NCBI GenBank assembly: GCA_011334435.1
Contig: DTPJ01000739.1
Coordinates: 1 to 12,468, forward strand
Length of the DNA stretch: 12,468 bases
Direction of reading: 5' to 3'
From: Candidatus Poribacteria bacterium
Lineage (GTDB): Bacteria > Poribacteria > DTPJ01
Shown here: piece by piece, positions 1 through 7,503 of the stretch
Numbering within the stretch: the stretch's first letter is position 1
Layout: the number at the start of each line of letters is the position of its first letter
The notes under the pieces: model-generated
Told to the model about the DNA's origin: nothing
Databases searched by the model: none
Seen by the model: only the letters and a program-made list of their open reading frames with translations
Position numbers and translations under genes: made by a program

Positions 1-767
1 ATTTTTCCCGTGGCTTTTGCAATAGCACATGCTACGGCGCTTGCGAGGGGGCAGCCTAGAAAATGGATGCTCTTCAGATCTTCTGCCGTATAGAGGTTTT
101 TATATGTGGAATAAATCATTTTCAGGTAAACTTGACCGTTTTCTTGCTTCATTTCTATTTCTTTTGCTAGTTGGAGGTTTTCAGTGATTAATGGCGGAAA
201 GATTTCGCATAATTCGCTAATTTCGCGGTGTCAATTCTCAATTCATTTTCAAATTGATTTAGCACCCCTATGCCTGGTGGAGCTACACATATTCCATTCA
301 GATTTTCAAGCAAAAATTTGCTTTTGGCGAGTTCTTCTATGGAGTGCATGCAGCCTGTGTCAGCAGAAATTAAAACAACAGTTTCCTTATGCCCCCTTTA
401 GGCATGGCGGTATGTAGCAGCTTTTTCCCTTAAATTTTAAGTCTTTGACTATTCTGTCGATTGTCATGTATGTTGAGGTTGCCGTGGATTCCAGTAAATT
501 GCTTGGAACATATTTTATTGGTCTTATGAAGAAGAAGAAGAGGGCACCCCAAAAAGTTAGGCTTTAGCCTATGAAGGCTAGGATGTTAGAATTATTCAGT
601 ACTGAGAAGATAAGTGCCGATATGCCTGGAATCATGAATGCTAAACCTATTTTTGCGGAGGACATGCTCCTAGCCTTTTTAAGTTCTAGGCTTTCAGCTT
701 CTGTCTGCAACTGCTTAATTGCATCAATTAGATACTGGTGGGGGGTTATTTCTGAGGATTTATCCAT
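1..767 (-). pseudogene. Decayed two-helix membrane protein gene, open at left edge
   Basis: A single ancestral protein reads from the ATG at 767 down to position 1. The first 67 residues (MDKSSEITPHQYLIDAIKQL..., a charged helix rich in Glu/Lys, then a hydrophobic segment ending ILAFIG) meet a TAA at 564-566. The same frame continues at once with SLTFWGALFFFFIRPIKYVP and on through MTIDRIVKDLKFKGKSCYIPPC. It breaks near 385-395, beside a five-C run, and resumes in another frame as KETVVLISADTGCMHSIEEL and then ICVAPPGIGVLNQFENELRID. A second shift near 228-232 restores the first frame: HREISELCEIFPPLITENLQ, then LKSIHFLGCPLASAVACAIA up to the edge. The predicted protein had two membrane helices (about residues 38-90) and a soluble cytoplasmic domain. 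I do not recognise the family. All three lesions could be sequencing errors, but the neighbouring epimerase fragment is also broken, which favours real decay. Confidence 0.75.
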
Positions 768-792
768 GGTTGTTGTTGCCTTTTATGCGAGT

Positions 793-946
793 TTGAGGTT
801 GGCGGTTGCTTTAGGGTTTTAGTTACGGGTGGTGCAAGTTTTATCGGCAGCCACACTGTGGATCGGCTTTTGGCTGAGGGGTTTGAGTTCTTTTGGATAA
901 TTTGCGTAGCGGAAGCTTGAAAAATGTGAGCCAGCATAAAAATTAA
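793..946 (+). pseudogene. Truncated, frameshifted N-terminus of NAD-dependent sugar epimerase/dehydratase
   Basis: From 813 the plus strand reads RVLVTGGASFIGSHTVDRLL then AEGFEFF, the first strand, the glycine-rich NAD-binding loop (TGGxxFIGSH) and the first helix of extended short-chain dehydrogenases such as UDP-glucose 4-epimerase or dTDP-glucose 4,6-dehydratase. Near 891-893 the frame shifts, and LDNLRSGSLKNVSQHKN follows. This matches the second strand, where the acidic residue of a DNLxxG motif contacts the NAD ribose. A TAA at 944-946 then ends it. Family members have about 300-330 residues; only about 45 remain, and no later part (YxxxK active site) is present downstream. The start is also damaged: 793-813 could encode LRLAVAL in a frame one base away from RVLVTGG. 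The fragment cannot be functional. Its likely original job was to make sugar nucleotides for the glycan pathway. Confidence 0.8.
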
Positions 947-1055
947 TGGAGTTTTATGCGTGTGTAGATTCAACTCAAATTTTTCCCAACATATTCTTAC
1001 AATTAATCTATTTTTATAAAGTAGTGTATTAATGTAGTTCAAAAAAAAATCAAGA
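947..1055. other. AT-rich non-coding gap between the epimerase remnant and the beta-helix gene
   Basis: This gap has no coding match that I can see on either strand. Base composition falls abruptly from roughly 45 percent GC in rows before 946 to about 20 percent in the row at 961-1020 (hand counts of single rows). It probably contains the breakpoint that removed the rest of the epimerase, followed by the upstream region of the next gene. I found no clear terminal repeats or transposase remnant. Confidence 0.5.
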
Positions 1056-1065
1056 TTTATATAAA
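1056..1065 (+). promoter_or_regulatory. Archaeal TATA box, leaderless promoter
   Basis: TTTATATAAA is a near-ideal archaeal TATA element, preceded by an A-rich stretch (1041-1050) that could hold the TFB recognition element. Its centre lies about 28 bases before the GTG at 1089, so transcription should start at or within a few bases of that codon. There is no Shine-Dalgarno sequence ahead of the GTG, which fits a leaderless mRNA. Confidence 0.7.
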
Positions 1066-1088
1066 AGTATTAAACATATAAATTTGGT

Positions 1089-2696
1089 GTGTTAATAAGG
1101 TTGAGTTCAAGAAGTCAGAAAAGTTTTAGGAAGTGTTGCAAAAATAAAATATTCTTAGTATCATTTATTATGTTTGTCCTTGTTTTGGCGATGTTCTTTG
1201 CTAAAGTGACTACCGCACTATCTCAAGAATCTTCTTTTCGCTTACAAAACGTAGGGTTTGTGAGACAATACACTTACATTATGCGTGTATCAGGTTCAAA
1301 CTATCAAATGATAGCTGGAAATACTGGGAACATACTCTTTCAAAGTGGAAGCTCTAGCAGAGTGTTCAATTACATTGTCGGAAACTGTTCAACAGGTGAT
1401 AGCATTTACGTGGAACAGGGTTTTTACTATGTTGACTCTATGTGGAACATTAAAGTGAACAATCTTACCGTAATATTCCAAAGAGGAGCTATATTGCGAG
1501 CTGTTAATAATCTGAACAGCGTTTTGATCTTTGTCAACTATGTTAATGGAACCACTATTTCTGGTGTAGAAATCGATGGTAACGCTGTTAATCAGAATAG
1601 TGGTTTATGGGGGAATTACCCGTATCAAGCAAGTGGGATAGGAGTTACAGGTTTTGGTAATTTAATAATAGATTGTATTATTTACAATTGCCGCGTTTTC
1701 GGAGTTTTTGTTACTTCTTGGGGGGGCAACTGTGGGGTAGTTAATTGTACTGTTTACAATTGCGGTGCTAATGCTATCCAATTAAATGGAGTTGCTAATT
1801 ATGCTATTGGCAACACTTGTTGGGGATGCAGCGATGTTGGAATTGCGGTTTTTGGTCCTCGGGCATTTATTGCAAATAATTATATATATGATATAAATGG
1901 CTCTACAGGTTTTGTTAATTCTCATGTTGGAATAACTGTTGAATCAAGCGGGTACGCAACAATCACCAATAACACAATCAAAAATTGCTATTATGGAATT
2001 GCAACTATGAACACGGTTCCGCCTAATTCTCATTCAAACTATATAGCGTATAATGAAATTTTAAACGTTAATCAGGGTACAGGAGTGTCGCTAGGAGACG
2101 ATGGACACAATGTCGCGACACATAACTATATTAATGGCAGCTTTGCTAGAGGAATAGAAGTCAATTGTTATGGAAACATAGTTAGTTTTAACAGAATTAT
2201 CGGGGTTACTACTGACCAAGGAGCAATCAGCCTAAATTCTGCCTCCAATAATTCTATTTCAAATAACACAATAACCTTAAGCACAAGCGGTTTCGGGATA
2301 TGGCTTCTTATTAACAATAATCAAAATATTATCCAAGGTAATAATATTCAAGCAGAAATAGGCATAGTTATTCAAAACCCAAATTGCAACTATAATAAAT
2401 TATGCGGAAATATACTTGTTAACTGTACTGTTCAAATCTCAGATTCTGGAACGGGAACAATTATAAATCCCGACACATCTGCATATTACTCACTTGTATT
2501 CTGTAATACTTACGACGGCTCTGGTGAAGGCGTGTATGTTTACGCAAATAATACTAGCTGCACCATTACATTGAATGAGGGCAGCATATTAAACGTAAAT
2601 GGTGTGAATGTATATTTGGAGGACAATCAATATATTTTAGATATGATGAAGGATTATTTTGTTTACGTCACTCGTGGTTTTGCTATAATTTCCTAA
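1089..2696 (+). CDS. Secreted NosD-like right-handed parallel beta-helix protein
   Basis: This 535-residue protein starts at a GTG placed where a leaderless transcript would begin. Residues 1-19 are basic (RLSSRSQKSFRKCCKNK). A hydrophobic signal segment follows at about 20-44 (IFLVSFIMFVLVLAMFFAKV), with probable cleavage after TTA or SQ. Residues from about 85 to 480 form a solenoid of short imperfect repeats rich in Asn, Gly, Ile and Val (for example ITNNTIKNCYYGIA and IVSFNRIIGV), typical of PbH1/NosD/pectate-lyase-like beta-helices. The opening GDSIYVEQGFYYV resembles the first coil of this fold. Asn and Cys recur at turn positions (NCTVYNCGAN), as in stacking ladders. About twelve N-X-S/T sequons suggest heavy N-glycosylation outside the cell. 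No C-terminal membrane anchor is seen. Such folds act as polysaccharide lyases, epimerases or surface scaffolds; the sequence does not identify catalytic residues. It is convergent with the glycan cluster and has its own promoter. Confidence 0.85.
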   Translation: MLIRLSSRSQKSFRKCCKNKIFLVSFIMFVLVLAMFFAKVTTALSQESSFRLQNVGFVRQYTYIMRVSGSNYQMIAGNTGNILFQSGSSSRVFNYIVGNCSTGDSIYVEQGFYYVDSMWNIKVNNLTVIFQRGAILRAVNNLNSVLIFVNYVNGTTISGVEIDGNAVNQNSGLWGNYPYQASGIGVTGFGNLIIDCIIYNCRVFGVFVTSWGGNCGVVNCTVYNCGANAIQLNGVANYAIGNTCWGCSDVGIAVFGPRAFIANNYIYDINGSTGFVNSHVGITVESSGYATITNNTIKNCYYGIATMNTVPPNSHSNYIAYNEILNVNQGTGVSLGDDGHNVATHNYINGSFARGIEVNCYGNIVSFNRIIGVTTDQGAISLNSASNNSISNNTITLSTSGFGIWLLINNNQNIIQGNNIQAEIGIVIQNPNCNYNKLCGNILVNCTVQISDSGTGTIINPDTSAYYSLVFCNTYDGSGEGVYVYANNTSCTITLNEGSILNVNGVNVYLEDNQYILDMMKDYFVYVTRGFAIIS

Positions 2697-2722
2697 TGAA
2701 TTTTAGAGTTAAAGTTGTACGA

Positions 2723-2727
2723 TTTTT
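2723..2727 (+). terminator. Possible T-tract terminator after the beta-helix gene
   Basis: A run of five T residues lies 27 bases after the stop, in the 73-base gap between two convergent genes, and further T-rich stretches follow to 2753. Archaeal RNA polymerase terminates at such tracts without a hairpin. The signal is weak because the whole region is AT-rich. Confidence 0.3.
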
Positions 2728-2769
2728 CCACTAATTAGCAATATTTATTTCTTACCAAACATTAATTGA

Positions 2770-4953
2770 TTATAATGGCACATACCACACTGCGCTGTTA
2801 CCATTTGAATACAGAAGATTTTCTTCATCTAAAAGGGAAGAAATCTCTGATGCGCCGAAGAATCCTGTGGAATTATCTATTGCACCATCCATCATATTCA
2901 AACTTCCCAAGTAAATGAAGCTACCTTGTGACGGTACCATTGTGACTGTTATAGGGGATAGTAGCAAATCTGGAACTAAACCATAACTAAGAAGCACGTG
3001 AGAAGCACACGTGAAACTAGCGAACACCCTTACATTTTTATCTTTATAATTTTTTAACCAAGTTGCACTGAATACATCCTGTTCCGGAATGTAAACACTG
3101 TAAAGCAAGCTAATTTTTACTAGAACATTATTTGTGGCTCTCATCCTGTCAAAATCAGTGTTGTAAGAGTGAATGGCTCCATTAGTCACCCGGTTTACAA
3201 TGCCCACTTCCGAAAAAAAGAATGCACATGTAAAGATCGCTATAGATAAGAGTACCCATTCTCCATTCCTTTTCTCTGATGTAAAATGACATTTTACGGA
3301 TTTTTTAATTTTCATGCATACTTTTTCTGTTTTTGTTAAAAGTATCTGGCCCCCAAGAACGAAATAGGGCGAAAGGATCAAAGAAGTTACGCCATAGAAT
3401 CTAGTGAAATTGAAGGTGGACGCGATGTGTGGAGCAATAAGTGAAACAAATAATATAGCCGCACTTGAAATCGATATTACTCTGTACTTTTCGGAAATAA
3501 CTATACCCTTTGGCGCTATCGATATCGCCATAATACCTATAGTTAACAAAAGATTTGTGGTGCCCAAAATTATTAAATTGATCCAACTGGCCAAAGTAAA
3601 AACTTGTGGAATAGCGTACATAGTAAATACAGTCCCTCCTGAAGGAGGCCGACCCTTAAAAAGATCTATTAAAGCTTGTTTAAGGGTATTGGACATTGTT
3701 ATTAGCGGGGCGCTAGGTCCTATGGCTGACCATGAAAGGGTAATGACAAAAATAATCAATGCTGTTTCACTATTCAATGTGTTATCAAATTTAGGCTTTA
3801 CTCTCGAAATTATGAAAACAATAGTCAAAAGAAATAGATAGATAAAAGAAAGAGAATAATGCGAAACAGTCAAGGCCGCCCCGAAAATAATCAAAAGCCA
3901 CCTTCTTTTTTCCAAGGGTATGGTATTATTTATCAAAATGAAGATAGAAAGGGCTAAAAATAATTCGCCGACAATTTGCCTGTTAAGTCCTAAGGGCTCG
4001 GGTCCACTAAAAGCAACATAATTAAAAATAAAGAAAAACGATGAGAGGAGCCCTACCAATTTTCCAAACTGTTCTTCGTAAATACGGTATATTACTAGTG
4101 GCACGAAAGAAAATATGAAAGGATAGAGAATCTTGAACACTATTTCATTCTGGGCACCCATTAAAACGGAATATAATGCAGGAAGCAAGGTGATAGATAA
4201 CATTGAGTTATAAGATAGAGTTCTAATAGAGTTTAGGTTAACATCAAGAAACGTCCAGTGCCCATTTATCTTGTTGACCCATGTGAATATATAATATTCA
4301 ACATTGGAATCCCATCCTATTATGTATTTTGAAGTTAACAGAACTTGACAAATAAGAGCAATAGAAATTGAGAAAAGTAAATATGGGAAAAACCTTTCTT
4401 GGACCAGCCTTCTGGATATAACGCTCGTTATACATAAAACAGCGATTACTAGGTCTACAGTAAAAATAACGAAGAAAATTGAATACAAAACGCCTAAGGA
4501 GTTGAGAAGAAGAAGAAGAATTAGTAATAAGAGAAAAAAATCTTTTGGTTTAGCTTCAAAACTTGCTTTCAACTTCAAATTTTCCGGAAAATCACGTATG
4601 CAACTAATAAAAAATAAAACCAGCATAAAAAAAGATACAACTGTTGTTAGTGGAACAACCGCCAGACAATGAGAAAAGCCGAGAACTAATAAAAACTCGT
4701 TAACTAAAAGAGTTGAAAACATTAAAAAAGTTATACTTAGACTTAATGAGAAGAGAATATTATCAATGAAACTAAGCTCTTCCAGTTTGAACAGTCTGAG
4801 AACGATAAATCCAGGCATAAACGATAGAAAGATAAAAACAACAATTGCTCTGAAAAAGGGAATATCTAACAAAATAGCTATATTCGCAATTAAAATTGTT
4901 AACGGCACGATCACTATTAAATTTGTTATATACTTCAACCTTAAGGCCCGCAT
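2770..4953 (-). CDS. Polytopic membrane protein, DUF2206-like, GT-C-type glycosyltransferase candidate
   Basis: This 727-residue protein has a dozen or more hydrophobic segments from residue 8 to about 560 and a less hydrophobic C-terminal part of about 130 residues, probably outside the membrane. The N-terminal 120 residues (FFRAIVVFIFLSFMPGFIVL, then a run of helices) resemble the DUF1616 type. Residues 205-370, with SKYIIGWDSNVEYYIF (211-223), SGPEPLGLNRQIVGELF and VSHYSLSFIYLF, resemble the archaeal DUF2206 family found in surface-polysaccharide loci. The Asp-Glu pair at 215 and 219, just after a membrane helix, is placed like the acidic loop motif of GT-C enzymes that use lipid-phosphate sugars. 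I infer, without proof, a polymerase, ligase or sugar transferase at the outer face. ATG start with GAGGGG six bases upstream. It is the last gene of the minus-strand cluster, separated by 240 bases from the GT2 gene, so it may be transcribed separately. Confidence 0.8.
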   Translation of the reverse strand: MRALRLKYITNLIVIVPLTILIANIAILLDIPFFRAIVVFIFLSFMPGFIVLRLFKLEELSFIDNILFSLSLSITFLMFSTLLVNEFLLVLGFSHCLAVVPLTTVVSFFMLVLFFISCIRDFPENLKLKASFEAKPKDFFLLLLILLLLLNSLGVLYSIFFVIFTVDLVIAVLCITSVISRRLVQERFFPYLLFSISIALICQVLLTSKYIIGWDSNVEYYIFTWVNKINGHWTFLDVNLNSIRTLSYNSMLSITLLPALYSVLMGAQNEIVFKILYPFIFSFVPLVIYRIYEEQFGKLVGLLSSFFFIFNYVAFSGPEPLGLNRQIVGELFLALSIFILINNTIPLEKRRWLLIIFGAALTVSHYSLSFIYLFLLTIVFIISRVKPKFDNTLNSETALIIFVITLSWSAIGPSAPLITMSNTLKQALIDLFKGRPPSGGTVFTMYAIPQVFTLASWINLIILGTTNLLLTIGIMAISIAPKGIVISEKYRVISISSAAILFVSLIAPHIASTFNFTRFYGVTSLILSPYFVLGGQILLTKTEKVCMKIKKSVKCHFTSEKRNGEWVLLSIAIFTCAFFFSEVGIVNRVTNGAIHSYNTDFDRMRATNNVLVKISLLYSVYIPEQDVFSATWLKNYKDKNVRVFASFTCASHVLLSYGLVPDLLLSPITVTMVPSQGSFIYLGSLNMMDGAIDNSTGFFGASEISSLLDEENLLYSNGNSAVWYVPL

Positions 4954-4959
4954 ATTTGA

Positions 4960-4965
4960 CCCCTC
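4960..4965 (-). promoter_or_regulatory. Shine-Dalgarno GAGGGG of the polytopic membrane protein gene
   Basis: On the minus strand GAGGGG is followed by TCAAAT and the ATG at 4953, a six-base spacer. This fixes the start and shows that the gene uses leadered translation, unlike the beta-helix gene. Confidence 0.6.
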
Positions 4966-5193
4966 AAATTTGGTTCTTTAATAGGTAATTTCATTTGTTT
5001 GGCGAACCGACTAACTCAGTTGTTCTTAAAATTTTCGACTAATAACAAGTTACTACCATAATTAGCAAAAATTTCAGCAAGTTTTCCTATTATTTTTAAC
5101 GCCCACAAGCTACCAAACTTAGTATTATCAAAGTAGGGCGGTCAAGCGCAAATTTCAATTGTAAACACTTTGTGGTAACGACCAATTCTGATT

Positions 5194-6087
5194 TTAAATA
5201 CCGTTGACATGACCATAAGCATTTAAATGAGAACGAATAAACCCTACATACCTGGATAGTGTGGCAACAAAGTGAAGAATAACAAAAAAAAGTCCTTTCT
5301 TCTTTTTAGTTGTGCGCCATATTAAATATGATCCCCTCAGTCCAAGTAACAAGGTAATAGGAGGAAAGTATTCATTTAACAGCCATTGCTCTTTATACTT
5401 GTGATAAAGGAAGTGGTTTCCGTAACCGTACCAAAAATGTTTTTTAAATAAAGCCTTCAATGTCGCAGGTTGATATTTTGGGTAGAATCTTGCTGTACTG
5501 ATAATTGCCAATTCCCATCCCGATCTTATTAATCTTCGTGAAACATCTAGGTCTTCCCCAGCCCCTTTTATTCGAACATCAAACCCACCTACATTTTTCA
5601 AAGCTTTAAGGCGAAAAATAGAACCTCCGGCACCAATTCTTTTAGGTTTCCGTAAGTTAGGATTAACTATTACACCATAATCAATTATGCCAATTATGGT
5701 CTTACGCCTTATAGGAACCAAAGCGCCTTGGGCTGCACCCACAGTGGGGTTTCTCTCCATAAACTCGACGGCATTTCTTATGAAATCTTTCGAGAGTACA
5801 AGATCATCGTCCACCCACACTAAGTAATCACCTTCGGCATTGTTTATCACGATTTGTCTAGCAGCTCCAAGCCCTTTGCCACCGGTAGAGGCAACAAAAG
5901 TCTTAATATTTATTTGTTTAGCAAATTTTGTTACGAGGGATAAAGTCTCATCGCTACTTCCATCATCAACTATTACTAGTTTTAATAATTCACGAGGATA
6001 ATCTTGAATAGAAATACTGCGAAAAGCTGTCCTCACCACTTTTGCGGCATCCTTTACACACAATCCAATAGTTACTTTTACACTCAC
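5194..6087 (-). CDS. Family 2 (GT-A) glycosyltransferase
   Basis: This 297-residue inverting glycosyltransferase should transfer a sugar from a nucleotide donor to a growing lipid-linked glycan on the cytoplasmic face. Residues 4-12 (KVTIGLCVK) and 37-50 (LVIVDDGSSDETLS) form the nucleotide-binding half of the GT-A fold. VDDD (92-95) is the metal-binding DxD motif, GAGGSIFR (152-159) lies before the acceptor region, and GAGEDLDVSRRL (175-186) carries the ED pair that supplies the catalytic base. KHFWYGYG (216-223) corresponds to the QxxRW region of related enzymes. Two hydrophobic stretches near residues 240-257 and 265-285 probably hold the C-terminus to the membrane. The GTG start at 6087 gives a natural N-terminus directly before the first strand, but no convincing Shine-Dalgarno is seen. 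112 bases separate it from the GT4 gene upstream. Confidence 0.9.
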   Translation of the reverse strand: MSVKVTIGLCVKDAAKVVRTAFRSISIQDYPRELLKLVIVDDGSSDETLSLVTKFAKQINIKTFVASTGGKGLGAARQIVINNAEGDYLVWVDDDLVLSKDFIRNAVEFMERNPTVGAAQGALVPIRRKTIIGIIDYGVIVNPNLRKPKRIGAGGSIFRLKALKNVGGFDVRIKGAGEDLDVSRRLIRSGWELAIISTARFYPKYQPATLKALFKKHFWYGYGNHFLYHKYKEQWLLNEYFPPITLLLGLRGSYLIWRTTKKKKGLFFVILHFVATLSRYVGFIRSHLNAYGHVNGI

Positions 6088-6199
6088 CCAACCACACTCA
6101 GGGTATTGTTTTGGAAAAAATGATACTTAAGAGAATAGACAAACATGGAACCAATATTTCTCAGGTTATAACTGGCAAATAATTTGATTGCGTGGAAGA

Positions 6200-7348
6200 T
6201 TATGTAAAGATAAGCTTTGTAAGTAGACTACTTAATTCGTTTTGCTTAGCATGAATAGAAGTAAGTAAAGCTCCATTGGATAGTACACATCGCAGATTCT
6301 CATTGGAGAGTACGGCTATTATTGCATTTGCAAGGTCTTGAACGTTTCTTGGCTGAACCAACAAACCGTTGTAGTTATTCACTATTACGTCAGATATTCC
6401 GCCCATTCTAGAACCTATAACAGGTACTCCACAAGCCATGGCTTCTAATATCACTAATCCCAGTCCTTCGGAGATTGATGGAAGTACAAACACATCTGCT
6501 GCAGACATGTATTTTGGAATCTCTTCATATGATGAGAATTCCTCAATAATTTTGAAATATCTCTGTAGGTTGTGATCGTTAATAAGCTTTAACAATTTTC
6601 TACGATAATTTGGAATTGAGGAATATGCCTTAATAACAAATTTGATATTCGGAAATTTCTGCACTAATATTAAAGCTGCCTCAATAAGATATTCTAATCC
6701 CTTTTGTGGACTGATTCGGCAAACAGTTAATACTATAGGACCATTTGGGTTAAGTTTTTTCTTAAGATCCTTTGAAACATAAGGATTGAATATTTCGGAA
6801 ACCTTGTATCGGTATACAATTACTTTTTTTGGGCTTATCGCAAAATCCTCAATAAGTTCCTTTCTAACGCTCTCACTAATTGCCAAAATTGTATTAGATG
6901 CATGAAATGCCACTCTTAACAGAGATTTGTAGATCTTTTTTAATGGCTTAGGTATGAACGAAAGTTCATACCAAATCTCACTGCCAATGAGTGAAATCAG
7001 CTTGGCACGAAGTACTCTGCTAGCAAACGCCGTGGGTATTAAGTCACGCACACACATGTCAAGAATTATTGAAGGTCTCATAAATATTGGTAACAGCAGC
7101 TTTACAAACAAATATAAAAGATAAGAAAATTTGTTACCATCCGAATAACCAAGATTGTAAATTTGTGTATTCCCAATTCGAAAGTGTTCATAACGTCGTC
7201 CTTGACCGATAAGGATAAAATCATGGCTAGCATTCAGAGAGATTAGATTGCGTATTGTGGCATATTCTGGATGATTCGATTTGAAAAATCTCTCATAATT
7301 CCAAAAAGAATATTTAATAATCATTATCCTCAAAACGGAATCAACCAC
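6200..7348 (-). CDS. Family 4 (GT-B) glycosyltransferase
   Basis: This retaining glycosyltransferase has 382 residues if the outermost GTG is used. The C-terminal donor-binding domain is clear: VLTVCRISPQKGLEYLIEA (206-224) supplies the Arg and Lys that hold the donor phosphates. LPSISEGLGLVILEAMACG (289-307) contains the E-x7-E motif (Glu294 and Glu302), followed by GVPVIGSRMGGISDVI and NGLLVQPRN. The N-terminal acceptor domain is more divergent. It lacks the usual GGxxxH loop and begins LRIMIIKYSFWN. The start is uncertain. GTG 7348 fits an almost leaderless transcript from the TATA-like box at 7368-7375; TTG 7333 would give the typical MRIMIIKYS; ATG 7324 has GAGG only three bases upstream. 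The first strand survives with any of them. The acceptor and sugar cannot be deduced. Confidence 0.9.
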   Translation of the reverse strand: MVDSVLRIMIIKYSFWNYERFFKSNHPEYATIRNLISLNASHDFILIGQGRRYEHFRIGNTQIYNLGYSDGNKFSYLLYLFVKLLLPIFMRPSIILDMCVRDLIPTAFASRVLRAKLISLIGSEIWYELSFIPKPLKKIYKSLLRVAFHASNTILAISESVRKELIEDFAISPKKVIVYRYKVSEIFNPYVSKDLKKKLNPNGPIVLTVCRISPQKGLEYLIEAALILVQKFPNIKFVIKAYSSIPNYRRKLLKLINDHNLQRYFKIIEEFSSYEEIPKYMSAADVFVLPSISEGLGLVILEAMACGVPVIGSRMGGISDVIVNNYNGLLVQPRNVQDLANAIIAVLSNENLRCVLSNGALLTSIHAKQNELSSLLTKLIFT

Positions 7349-7367
7349 CCTTTATTACAAAAATAGT

Positions 7368-7375
7368 GTATAAAA
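7368..7375 (-). promoter_or_regulatory. TATA-like box before the GT4 gene at 6200-7348
   Basis: On the minus strand TTTTATAC lies in a 155-base gap. Its centre is about 24 bases before GTG 7348, so transcription would begin very close to that codon. This suggests a separate transcription unit starting here. Confidence 0.45.
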
Positions 7376-7503
7376 TATTTCTTTTGAGGTTTAGATTGCT
7401 TCTTTGTTCTATTATTTAGTTAGACCCAACTATTTTCGATTGTTAAAGATATAACTAGCAGCGATTGAAAAAATAATTACCATTTTTGTGGGCATATTAA
7501 AAC

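Noticed and set aside
184..417. 77-codon plus-strand ORF
   Set aside because: It lies wholly over the minus-strand membrane-protein pseudogene, whose translation is far more protein-like, and its own product shows no recognisable features.
528..541. GAA triplet repeat as a possible microsatellite or phase-variable tract
   Set aside because: It encodes the FFFF of a membrane helix in the pseudogene, is only about four units long, and triplet changes would not shift the frame.
571..822. 83-codon plus-strand ORF
   Set aside because: It is antisense to the first 67 codons of the minus-strand pseudogene. Only its last seven codons may belong to the damaged start of the epimerase.
746..1042. 98-codon minus-strand ORF
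   Set aside because: It is antisense to the epimerase fragment and crosses the composition break. The product is low in complexity at its end and has no ribosome-binding site or recognisable motif.
3404..3841. 145-codon plus-strand ORF inside the membrane protein gene
   Set aside because: It is a mirror of the hydrophobic coding sequence on the other strand, and the 727-residue minus-strand protein accounts for this DNA.
4954..5193. The 240-base gap as a possible RNA gene or riboswitch
   Set aside because: I could find no tRNA-like cloverleaf, kink-turn or strong hairpin by eye. It is AT-rich and probably just the promoter region of the membrane protein gene.
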